DNA of 64,000 bases from G013214665 sp964649815 (lineage in GTDB: Bacteria; Pseudomonadota; Alphaproteobacteria; Rhodobacterales; Rhodobacteraceae). Positions 26,581 to 36,200 of this stretch are shown here, piece after piece. The position numbers and the translations under genes are program-made. The DNA lies in the NCBI GenBank assembly GCA_964649815.1, contig CAZYQC010000008.1, positions 1 to 64,000 of the forward strand, read 5' to 3'. How positions within the stretch are numbered: the first letter of the stretch is position 1; the number at the start of each line of letters is the position of its first letter. The notes under the pieces were generated by a model, which did not search any database, was not told where the DNA came from, and saw only the letters and a list, made by a program, of their open reading frames with translations.

Positions 26581-27282
26581 TCAGTGTGCGCCGGCTTGCG
26601 CCAAGACGACTCTGACAGTTTTGAAGACGATCTTGATGTCGCCCCAAAGGCTCATGGTCCGAACATAGTCGACATCCATCGCGACCCGTTCCGGGTAGGA
26701 CACATCGCTGCGCCCATTGGTTTGCCATGCGCCAGTGATGCCTGGACGCACAGAGAGATAGTGGCTTGCGTGTGGTCCGTATTTCTCCAGCTCGGCCTCG
26801 ACTATCGGGCGCGGCCCAACAATCGACATGTCGCCACGCAACACGTTCCAAAACTGTGGAAGCTCATCAAGGCTGGTCTTCCGCAAAATACGGCCGATTG
26901 GCGTGATACGCGGATCACGCGCCAGCTTTCGATTTTCCTCCCACTCTTGCCGCAGCTTGGGATCCGCCTTGAGCGCTTTTTCCAATCGCGCTTCGGCGTC
27001 GGGAACCATTGTCCTGAACTTGTAGCACCGGAACGAAACGCCGCCCTTTCCGACACGCGCGTGTTCGAAAAGGATGGGGCCTTTGCTGGTCACAGCGACC
27101 AACACGCCCACCACCAGTAAGATTGGCGAAAGGCAAAGCAGAGCTACACATGCAAAAACACGATCAAAGGCCGCCTTGAAGACAGTTTGATGCGTGGGAA
27201 CCGGCAGAACCAAGGGAACCGCCGGAGAAATCGTCTTTCCCCGCAACGCCGCAGCGTCTTCTGGGGTGAACTGATATGTCAT
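26581..27282 (-). CDS. Polysaccharide-priming sugar transferase (ExoY/WbaP type)
   Basis: 233 aa. One re-entrant membrane helix (DRVFACVALLCLSPILLVVG) is followed by the phosphoglycosyl transferase core: GPILFEHARVG, CYKFRTMVPDAE, TSLDELPQFWNVLRGDMSIVG and PGITGAWQ. It starts repeat-unit synthesis by moving a sugar-1-phosphate onto undecaprenyl phosphate. It is the short ExoY-like form without the N-terminal four-helix domain. It is first of the leftward group and divergent from the flippase. Confidence 0.93.
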   Translation of the reverse strand: MTYQFTPEDAAALRGKTISPAVPLVLPVPTHQTVFKAAFDRVFACVALLCLSPILLVVGVLVAVTSKGPILFEHARVGKGGVSFRCYKFRTMVPDAEARLEKALKADPKLRQEWEENRKLARDPRITPIGRILRKTSLDELPQFWNVLRGDMSIVGPRPIVEAELEKYGPHASHYLSVRPGITGAWQTNGRSDVSYPERVAMDVDYVRTMSLWGDIKIVFKTVRVVLAQAGAH

Positions 27283-27561
27283 GCGCCAAAACCCGCAGCA
27301 TAAGGCTGCTGCAAAGCCGGCGCCGAATCATGCCTGCCATCTTTCTACCTTGTTTCAATGAGTTGTAGGTTGCGTTGTCGCGAACACATTGTTTCTCAGA
27401 CGTAAATCTACGGCTGGAATTGTCGCTGAATCGGCAATCGAACCGAACGCTGTGTTTCTAGTTTCGAAAAATTGCCCCGCATTCGCCTAAATCTCGCCTG
27501 AGAGAAACCGCGATACGGCACTAGCGATGACATGTTCTTTGAAACCCAATGAGCCAAGAAA

Positions 27562-29055
27562 ATGAGCAGTGATACGCCGTCCGTATCGGAAAATGATACG
27601 CGAAAGTCCGTCAGCGATGGCGCGGTAACGATTGTGGAACGTGTCGTTTCGCAAGCGGCTCAGTTTGTCATTTTCATTATGGCAGCCCGTATCCTTGGTC
27701 CGGCAGAATTCGGCGTGTTCGCCCTGGTTTCGGCCTGTGCGATCCTCGCACTGCGCGCAGCAGAGGTCGGTTGGGCGCAATATATCATGAATTGGTCCGG
27801 CTCGGACGAGGTGCCGCGTCAGGTGCTGTTGCTATCAGTCCTTTGCGGTTTGCTGTTCATGGGGATCGGTTTGTCAGCTGCGGGTGTTTTGCACCTGATC
27901 TCGTTCAGCACTGAAATCGTGACGTTGTTTATGGTTTTCTCGCTCTGGGTTTGGATCGCAACAGTATCCTCGGCGCAAAAAGGCATGATGATCTGGCTGG
28001 GTCGCCTGAAATCATCTGCCACCTGCGAGATGTTGGGCGAGGCCGTTGGTCTGGCCGTGGCCGCTGCAGCCTTGTTGTTGGACCAAGGGGTTCTCGCCTT
28101 GGCCTATGGTCGCGTCGCATTTCAAAGCACGCATCTGCTTGCAAGCTTTTGGGTCACGCGGCTCTGGCCGCAAATGGGCATGACGCGCAGCATCTTTCGC
28201 GACCTGTCCACCTTTTCTGCGCAGTTCTTTGTCAGCCGGATGTTGATTCATTTCCGGCTTTACGTTGCCACCTTTATCATCGGCGGCTTTTTGGGCCCCG
28301 CGGCAGTCGGCTATTTCCGGGCTGCGGATCGCTTGGTCAGTGCAGTGGCCGAGCTGATTTATGTGCCAGCGCAATTGCTGGCCTGGACGAACTTTAAACG
28401 CGCCCGCGACGCAGGTCCGGCCGAGGATGCCGCGGCCCGCGTGAACCTCGCGATGGGTCATTGGGCCAAGGGAATCGTCCTGGTTGGCGTTCCACTGTTC
28501 GTTTGGGTGATGGTGATGAATGATCAGATCATCGAAGGTCTGTTGACCGCGACTTGGCTTCCTGCCGCGCCGCTGGTCGCACTTTTGGCGATTGGGCGTC
28601 TTTTGTTGATCTTCGGCCCCGCGACCGAGCCGATCATGTCAGTTATGGGCCAAGTGGCCCGATTGCCCCTGTTCATGGCGTTTATCTTTGTTGTCTCGGT
28701 TGGCGTTACATTGGTCTCGGCCCAGTTCGGCGTGGTGGCGGTTGCAGCCGCGCAGATCATCGTCGGCGCATGTGGTCTTGTTGCGACGCTCTGGCTATTT
28801 CGACGCTATGCCAGCATCAGCCTGCGCAACATGGCGCGCAGCTTGAAGGCAACGGCGCTGCCCATCGCCTGCGGCGTGTTGGGCCTGTTGGTGGCGGAAC
28901 AAGCGCTTATGGCGTCTGGTGTGCACATGCTGGTCCAAGCGGTTCTTGGCGGGGTGTTCGCCGTAACGGTCTACCTTATCGCGATCTACGCATTTGACCG
29001 GCAAACGTTCGACATCCTCAAAACAATGCGCCCAAAGCGGCCCGCCAAAGCATGA
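27562..29055 (+). CDS. Wzx-like oligosaccharide flippase (MOP superfamily)
   Basis: 497 aa with about 12-14 membrane helices and the polysaccharide-synthesis-protein pattern VVERVVSQAAQFVIFIMAARILGPAEFGVFAL at the N-terminus (landmark: ARILGPAEFG). It would move lipid-linked repeat units across the inner membrane. MOP proteins also export some peptides, so a role in moving the adjacent NRPS-PKS product is possible but unproven. Its stop overlaps the methyltransferase start (ATGA). The 279-bp space upstream is shared with the divergent sugar transferase; no further gene is visible there. Confidence 0.88.
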   Translation: MSSDTPSVSENDTRKSVSDGAVTIVERVVSQAAQFVIFIMAARILGPAEFGVFALVSACAILALRAAEVGWAQYIMNWSGSDEVPRQVLLLSVLCGLLFMGIGLSAAGVLHLISFSTEIVTLFMVFSLWVWIATVSSAQKGMMIWLGRLKSSATCEMLGEAVGLAVAAAALLLDQGVLALAYGRVAFQSTHLLASFWVTRLWPQMGMTRSIFRDLSTFSAQFFVSRMLIHFRLYVATFIIGGFLGPAAVGYFRAADRLVSAVAELIYVPAQLLAWTNFKRARDAGPAEDAAARVNLAMGHWAKGIVLVGVPLFVWVMVMNDQIIEGLLTATWLPAAPLVALLAIGRLLLIFGPATEPIMSVMGQVARLPLFMAFIFVVSVGVTLVSAQFGVVAVAAAQIIVGACGLVATLWLFRRYASISLRNMARSLKATALPIACGVLGLLVAEQALMASGVHMLVQAVLGGVFAVTVYLIAIYAFDRQTFDILKTMRPKRPAKA

Positions 29056-29834
29056 GCAGGTTAGCCAAAATACGCGCGGTCGCTGCGTTCCCAGGCATGG
29101 TCGTTCAGGCGGGCGCCGCACGGGCGCTGGCACAGACGTCAAAGGCACCTCGGTTTTGCGGCATCTATCCCAGCCGGGAGGCTGCACTGGAGGCGATCCC
29201 GAAATCCGCGTTGTCTGGATATGATCATTCCGAAATAGCCGAGGTCTCGCTTGAGCAGATGTCTCAGCGGTCCCTGTTCGATTATCCTATCGCCTTTTGG
29301 CTGACCCGCTTGTTGCCGGAAAGTCCGGCGGTCGTGGATGTGGGCGGGCACTTTGGGACCAAGTACATCGCACTTCGCGATCTGGTAGATCTTGAGGATG
29401 TAAGTTGGTCTGTGGTGGACTTGCCGCAGATCATTGAGGCCGCAAAAACAAAGCAATTAAATAACGAATTACCTGCGCCAATTCAGTTTTTGGCTGAATA
29501 CCCTAATTCGGGTAATTCAAGTATTTTAATCGCCTCAGGGTTGTTTCAATATTTTGACCGCCCCCTCTCCGAGCTTTTGGAAAGCCGCCCAAAACACGTT
29601 CTGATGAATAAGATTGCCGTGACGGCAGGTAAGTCTTTTTTCACGCTTGAACGGATTGGCAATGCCCGGGTGCCTTATCAGGTTCGAAACAAAGATTTGT
29701 GGAGAACCGAAGTCGAGAATTGCGGCTACGAAATTGTGGACACCTGGCAGATTCCGTCGATTTCACACAAGATCAGCACGCACCCTTGGCGTCCAGCCAG
29801 CCAGAGCTTTGGAATGTACGTGCGGCGCAGCTGA
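29052..29834 (+). CDS. TIGR04325 family methyltransferase
   Basis: 260 aa. The family opening FCGIYPSREAALEA is followed by the SAM-binding strand VVDVGGHFGTKYIAL (G-G-x-x-G) and WSVVDLPQIIEAA. These putative methyltransferases occur in polysaccharide and secondary-metabolite loci; the acceptor is unknown. The coding sequence becomes AT-rich from about 29440 (for example around 29455-29535), unlike the GC-rich genes before it, which hints at different ancestry for this junction. It is co-directional with the flippase and with the NRPS-PKS 450 bp downstream. Confidence 0.82.
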   Translation: MSRLAKIRAVAAFPGMVVQAGAARALAQTSKAPRFCGIYPSREAALEAIPKSALSGYDHSEIAEVSLEQMSQRSLFDYPIAFWLTRLLPESPAVVDVGGHFGTKYIALRDLVDLEDVSWSVVDLPQIIEAAKTKQLNNELPAPIQFLAEYPNSGNSSILIASGLFQYFDRPLSELLESRPKHVLMNKIAVTAGKSFFTLERIGNARVPYQVRNKDLWRTEVENCGYEIVDTWQIPSISHKISTHPWRPASQSFGMYVRRS

Positions 29835-29863
29835 GGCAAGCGCTGACCCATCCGCCAAATTTA

Positions 29864-29912
29864 TCGCTTAAAGTGAACAATTTTAAGCAGAGTACGTTCA
29901 CTTATTAAGCGA
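29864..29912. repeat. Imperfect inverted repeat, candidate operator 1
   Basis: TCGCTTAAAGTGAAC at 29864-29878 is mirrored by GTTCACTTATTAAGCGA at 29896-29912, with two extra bases in the right arm. The inner half-sites are GTGAAC and GTTCAC. The same GAAC core recurs in the second dyad 30 bp downstream. Confidence 0.55.
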
Positions 29913-29941
29913 AATGCATATAGTAAGTCGCACATAAGGGT

Positions 29942-29964
29942 ATTGTTCATCAGCAATGAACAAT
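29942..29964. repeat. Perfect inverted repeat, candidate operator 2
   Basis: ATTGTTCAT and ATGAACAAT form a perfect 9-bp dyad with a 5-base spacer. It shares the TGAACAA half-site with the upstream repeat, as expected for two sites of one regulator. Confidence 0.6.
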
Positions 29965-30173
29965 CAACCTTCGCGCAACTTAAACGAAAGTAGCACAATT
30001 TAAAAGTTAGACTTGTGTGAAATCAGTAGCTACCGAAGGGCCGATTTTTCCGGAAATCGGGAATTTCCCTCTTAGCGAGAACTCAGATTTTTTTCTAATT
30101 GACTGAATATCGGGAAATGGACCTTTCTCATTCCCCGAAGTTCCAAGCCCACTTTTTAAAACAGGAACTTCTC

Positions 30174-30214
30174 CTATGGGTTGAGTGAGTTTCTAGATCT
30201 CATTCAGCCCGTAG
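30174..30214 (+). promoter_or_regulatory. RNA stem-loop in the NRPS leader
   Basis: CTATGGGTTGAGTGAG pairs with CTCATTCAGCCCGTAG around a 9-base loop. Thirteen pairs are Watson-Crick and the remaining three are all G-U, on the sense strand only. This pattern suggests selection on the RNA. It lies directly upstream of TCTCC (30218-30222), which can pair with GGGGA (30232-30236), the ribosome site of the small leader ORF. Confidence 0.6.
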
Positions 30215-30237
30215 GTATCTCCTTTTTGCGAGGGGAA

Positions 30238-30267
30238 ATGCGCAATTGCGCAGGTGTGTTTGGTTAG
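30238..30267 (+). CDS. Possible 9-residue leader peptide
   Basis: ATG at 30238 with GAGGGGA just before it, coding MRNCAGVFG and stopping in TAGGAG, which is also the nearest Shine-Dalgarno to the NRPS ATG at 30284. The upstream ORF has the better-spaced ribosome site, so it could couple translation of the synthetase. No regulatory codon run is present. The call rests on position and ribosome site alone. Confidence 0.35.
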   Translation: MRNCAGVFG

Positions 30268-30283
30268 GAGTTCCGCTGTTTTA

Positions 30284-33200
30284 ATGAGTGGGTTTGAATT
30301 TCTTATTGCGAATTCAGGAGGTGCTGAAATCTATTCAGCATTCACCACTGTTGTACAGGCGTCTCCAAGCGCGATCGCTGTACGCGCTGGCGCAACCTTG
30401 CGAACCTACGAACAGCTGCTGGCAGATGTGGAATGCTACGCAGCTCACCTCGCACCGAACCAATCAGGCAAAACCGTTTATGCCGCAGTGCTTGGCACGC
30501 GGTCTTACGAAACCGTATGCGCAATTTTGGCCTGTCTGCGCCAAGGGTACTGCGTTGTTCCGCTCGACCCCGGTTTCGCCCCGGAACACCTGGCCTATGT
30601 CGCGGCAAACGTGACGCTGTCACACGTCGTTGCGACAAGCGATAGCAAGGCCGCGCTGGATACGTTGGCGTCGACTGCCCCGACGTTGAACGTGGCTGAT
30701 GACATCGCAACAGCAGAGCCAACGAACCCGGCGCATGCTGCTGCCGGTGATGATCCGGCCTTTGTTCTCTACACATCGGGCACGACGGGTCAGCCAAAAG
30801 GCGTTGTCGTACCGCACCGCGCCGTGACGGCCCGCGTGGCTGGGTATGTCACGATGCCCGTCCGCCCAGATGACGTTGTATTGCACGCGTCGACCTTGGC
30901 ATGCGACGGCGGCGTCTTTGAAATCTTTTTGCCGCTTTTGAACGGCGCATCGGTGGCCATAGTCGAAGGCGGCACCCCGTCGCTTTCCAAGATTGCCGCC
31001 ACCATGTCGGACCATAATGTAACTGTGACCCCGTGGTACGCGGGCACATTTCATATGATGGTCGACGCCCATATTGATGCGTTCGAAACCGTTCGCCTGT
31101 GCCAAGCGGGTGGCGATGTCATGTCAGCCACGCACGCCCGCAAACTGTTAGACCGGTTCCCCAGCATCACCCTTGTCAATGGCTATGGCCCGACCGAGAC
31201 ATTCTACAACAGCACAAGCCATGTTGTAGGCAAAGACGACCTGACCGCTGGGGCCATTCCAATTGGCACGCCGCTTGCCGCTGATGCGACGCATCTGCTG
31301 GACGCTGACCTCAACCCCGTTGAACCTGGCGCGCTGGGGCAATTGGCGATTGGCGGCGCGTGTGTCGCCCTTGGTTATTTGGGAAACAGCCATGCGACGG
31401 ATCGCGCCTTTGTCGCAGACCCAAACATAGACGGTGCGTTCCTCTATCTGACGGGCGACACGGCGATTGAACGTCCAGACGGCGTTTTGGAGTTTCACGG
31501 TCGCGTGGATCGCCAGATCAAACTGAACGGGCGGCGGGTGGAAATCGACGGCGTCGAGGAAATCCTCCGCACCCAGGACAGTGTTCAGGATGCTGCGGTC
31601 GTTTTGCACGATGAGGCCGGTCAGGCCAAAAGCCTTGTCGCGTTCATCGTTCCAGAGCCTGCACATCGCGACAGCGAGACACTTGTCGCTGACCTGCGCC
31701 AGGCCACCGGAGACGACCTGCACCGCGATGTGTTCCCGCGGCACGTCAAAATCTGTGATGCGTTTCCACTGACCAAAACCGGCAAAGTGGATCGCAAGGC
31801 GCTGTTGGACTTGTGGATCGCAGACCAGAATGCGGACGCTCAGCCGAATATCAAGACGGGTGCGATTGGCCAGATTTGGCAAGACGTCATCGGGTGCCGC
31901 GCGCCGCGCGACGGCGATACGTTCTTTGATCTGGGCGGAACCTCTCTCCAACTGATCGAAGCGCATTCCAAGATCGAAGACCTGCTTGGGTTCACCTTTG
32001 ATATTGCGACGATGTTCGAGACAGCCCGCCTGGCCGATCTCACACAGCGCCTTTCAGATCTCAAAGCGGCGCGCCCCGGCAAATCGGTTGCTTCCACTTC
32101 GGCCACGGGCGCGCATGAGCCGATTGCCATTGTCGGCATGGCGGCGCGTTTGCCCGGCGTCGACAGCTTGGATGCCTTTTGGAACGTCACGCGCGCGGGC
32201 GAGAGTGTTATCGATCATTTCGATCCCACGGATGCAGAAGATTCTTTCTCGCCAGCCGAACGCAGTGCAGACAATTACGTCCCTGCCAGGTCCATCATCG
32301 CAGACGCAGATGCCTTTGACCCGGAGTTCTTTGGCATGCGCAAGCGCGCGGCCGAGCTAACCGATCCACAGGCGCGGGTCTTTCTTGAGACCACGCATGA
32401 AGCGTTGGAAAACGCGGCGATCGATCCCGAACGTACAACCGCGCGCATCGGTGTTTTTGCTGGCGCGTCTATGTCGACGTATCTTGCGCACAACCTTCTG
32501 CCCGACCGCGCGGCCATAGAAGAGTTCACCTCGGGGTTTCAGCTGGACTATGGCCTGTTGCCGGGCAATACGGGCGACGGCATCGCGACGCATGTTGCCT
32601 ATGCATTGGGCCTGAAAGGTCCGGCGATTGCGATCAACACGGCCTGTTCGACGTCTCTGACGGCCATCGCAATGGCCTGCCAGAGTCTGCGCGCAGGCGC
32701 CGCGGACGTGGCTATCGCCGGCGGTGTTTCGATCACCTTCCCGCAGAAACGCGGCTACTTTTATCAAGAGGGCGGCATGGCATCCCCGGACGGACGGTGC
32801 CGTCCCTTTGATGCGGATGCGGCTGGAACGGTTTTTGGGCACGGCGCGGGCGCGGTTGTTCTGAAACCTTTGTCCCAAGCCCAAGCGGATGGCGATTTCG
32901 TCCACGCGGTCATTCATGGCGTGGCCCTCAACAACGATGGCGCAGACAAGATGTCCTACACCGCGCCATCTGTCGAAGGTCAGGCCAATGTGATCCGCGA
33001 CGCGCTTGCGGATGCGCAGATTTCATCAGCCGAGGTTGGCTATGTCGAATGCCACGGAACCGCGACACCACTGGGCGACGTGATCGAGGCCGCAGGTCTA
33101 AAGGCGGCCTTTGGGGATCAAGGCGAAGCGTGCTGGCTGGGCAGTGCGAAAGCGAACTTAGGTCATCTGGATGCGGCCGCCGGTGTCGTTGGTGTGATCA

Positions 33201-36200
33201 AGACGGCTCTTGCTCTGACCCACCGCGAAATCCCGCCTATCGCGCATTTCAAATCGTTGAACCCACGCATTTCCTTTGAAGGCACAACGTTTCAGGTTCC
33301 CACCCAAAGCGTAACGTGGAACGAGGGCATCGGCTCCTTTGCTGGCGTTAGCTCATTTGGGGTTGGCGGCACGAACGCGCACGCTGTTTTGGGCCCTGCG
33401 CCGCAGCGCGCGGATGTCATCAGCGCCATCGATCACAAACCGCTGTACCTGCCGTTGTCAGCCAAGTCGCCTGAGGCTCTTGTTCAGTTGGCGCAAGATC
33501 TGGCGACCGACCTTTCGTCGCGTCGCGCTGACGAGTTGCCCGATGTCGCACATACGTTGCAGCACGGGCGCCGCGTTTTTGACCATCGTGCATGTGTCGC
33601 CGCCGAGGATACGACCGCGGCAATCGCGTCTCTGAGGGCTTTGGAGAAATCTGCAAGCGCGACTGAGGACGAGGCACCAGACCTTGTTTTCATGTTCCCC
33701 GGGCAAGGTGCGCAATATCCTGGCATGGGAAGCGGTCTTTATGAGGCCGATGCCGAATATCGCACGTGGATAGACGCAGGCGCAGAGCGTCTAGAACCAA
33801 TCCTGGGCCAGGACCTAAGACCTTTGATCCTGGGCCAAAACCTTGACGCTGACCAAAGCGCCAAAGCTTTGCGCGAAACCTGGATCACGCAACCAGCGCT
33901 CTTTCTGACCGAAGTCGCCCTCGCCAAAAGCTTTATTGCCAAAGGCATCGTTCCTGCGCGCCTGATTGGCCATTCGGTTGGGGAATTTTCCGCCGCAGTA
34001 ATCGCCGGCGTAATGCCATTCGAAGACGCGCTGCGCCTGATCGCTTTGCGGGGGCGCGCCATGATGGATCAGCCTTCGGGCGCGATGCTCGCCGTTCGTG
34101 CCTCAGTAGATGAGCTGCGCCCGCACTTGCCAGAGACGCTGGATCTCGCCGCGCAAAATGCGCCAAAGATGCAAGTTGTTGCAGGCGCCCATGATGACAT
34201 CGAGGCGTTTGCCCGTGTTCTTGAAGAACAGGGCATCGCCGCGCAACATTTGCATACCTCGCACGCCTTTCATTCCCGCATGATGGACCCGGTGCGCGCG
34301 TCGCTGTTCGAAGCCGCGTCCAGCATGCAACTCAGCGCGCCGCGCCTGCCAATCTATTCCACCGTCACCGGTGTCGAACTGGATGCGCGCACAGCCGTCG
34401 ACCCAAACTACTGGGCGGATCAGGCGCGTGCTTGCGTGAACTTTCAAGCGGCCATCTCAGCCGCAACAGAAACAAAACCTGCTGCACTCTTGGAGATTGG
34501 TCCTGGCCGCACGCTGTCGACCTTCGCCGCACAGGTTTTGCCCCGTAGCAGCCATCGAGGCATTTTTCACTCGCTGCCGGATCATGCCCGATCGGTTCCC
34601 GATGTTAACTCGGTGGCTGCTACGATCTCTAACCTTTGGTGCATCGGATACCCGATTGATTGGTCTTTGCAGGGCCAGCCTGAGGGCCGCAAAACACCAT
34701 TGCCGACCTACCCGTTTCAAAGGGTGCGGTGCTGGGTGGAGCCACCGAACAGCACATCCCCCTCGATTTCGCCAAACGCATCGACACAGGAGACCATCGC
34801 CGTGTCAGAACAATCAGCAACACCCGCATCTCGTGAAGCTATTCTGCTCCCCAAAATCGCAGAGCTTTTGAGCGACCTGTCAGGAGAGACAATCTCGGTC
34901 AGTGACGCAGAGGCGTCCTTTCTTGAGTTCGGTTTTGACTCGCTCTTCCTCGGGCAAGTCAGCCAGGCCATCGGACGCACGTTTGGTGTAACAATCGCTT
35001 TCCGCCGATTGCTGAGCGATATTTCTACGATGAATGCTCTGGCCGCGCATCTCGCAGCCGAGATGCCACAGGATGCGTCTGTGTTTGCAACTCAGGTGGC
35101 CGAGCCAGAGGCCCCCGCCCCTGCGGCGCCGATGCCGCAAACCGCCGCGGCCCCGTCGAACGTTCTGCCACTGCCAACAATGCCAACGGTGGCACCGGCC
35201 CCATTGGCAAACGCGGGGCTAGAAGGCGTTTTGCAGGCGCAACTGCAAACGATGCAGGCGGTCTTTGCGCAACAATTGCAAAGTGTTTCCGGTCAGGTGG
35301 CCGTGGCGCTTGTGACACCCGAACGTCAGCCCGCCCCTGCCCCAACCGAGACACCAAAGCCCGTTCAGGAAAGCAAACTTGCCGAGGCCCCAAAAGCGAT
35401 CAAGTTTGGACGCGGTCCAGCGGTCAGTGCGAGCTTTTTCACTGATCTGCAGAAACAGCTGATCGACGATTTGGCGGATGCGTATTCCGACAAGTTTGCA
35501 AAATCCAAGGCACATACCCAGGCTCATCGTGGCGTTCACGCAGATCCGAGGACCGTTTCAGGGTTTTCACAAGACTGGAAAGAGCTTGTGTTTCCTGTGG
35601 TCAGTGAAACGTCGAAAGGCGCTTACATCAACGACATCGACGGCAACGCGCTTGTCGATTTGGTGAACGGGTTCGGGCAAACCGCATTTGGGCATTCGCC
35701 TGAATTTGTCACCGAAGCGATGCAAAAGCAGATGGAGCGCGGCTTTCCCATCGGACCACAATCCGACATGGCCGGTCCCATCGCGCAAAAGTTTGCAGAC
35801 TTTGTGGATCATGAGCGTGTGACGTTCTGCAACACAGGGTCCGAGGCTGTCATGGCGGCGATGCGCATCGCACGCGCCGCAACGGGCCGCGACATCATCG
35901 TGACCTTTGACAAAGACTATCACGGACAGTTTGACGAAGTTCTGGTCAAGGGCCGCCCAAACGGAAAGGCCGGCGCTGGCCTTCCTATTGCGCCAGGCAT
36001 ACCGCGCTCTTCGGTCAGCAACATGGTTGTCTTGCCGTACGGCGACGACAGCGCGTTGGAGTGGTTGCGTGACAACGCAGACACCGTTGCCGCAGTCATC
36101 GTTGAGCCGGTGCAAAGCCGTCATCCAACACTGCGCCCACAAGACTTCGTGCGCTCTTTGCGTGACATCACCCAAGCCACGGGCAGCGCCTTGGTCATTG

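Larger units (their letters stand above)
29835..30283 (+). promoter_or_regulatory. AT-rich leader of the NRPS-PKS operon
   Basis: No gene of normal size. It holds two dyads built on TGAACAA (29864-29912 and 29942-29964) and stems at 30041-30060 (CCGATTT/AAATCGG), 30137-30171 (GAAGTTCC/GGAACTTC) and 30174-30214 (16 pairs, three of them G-U). It also holds a 9-codon ORF at 30238-30267. The base composition is clearly more AT-rich than its surroundings. I infer a promoter with operators, followed by a structured 5' untranslated region. Confidence 0.6.

Noticed and set aside
30315..30322. Perfect Shine-Dalgarno AGGAGGTG as evidence for a later synthetase start
   Set aside because: No ATG, GTG or TTG follows in frame at a usable distance, and A-domain homology begins before it. 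It encodes a Gly-Gly pair.
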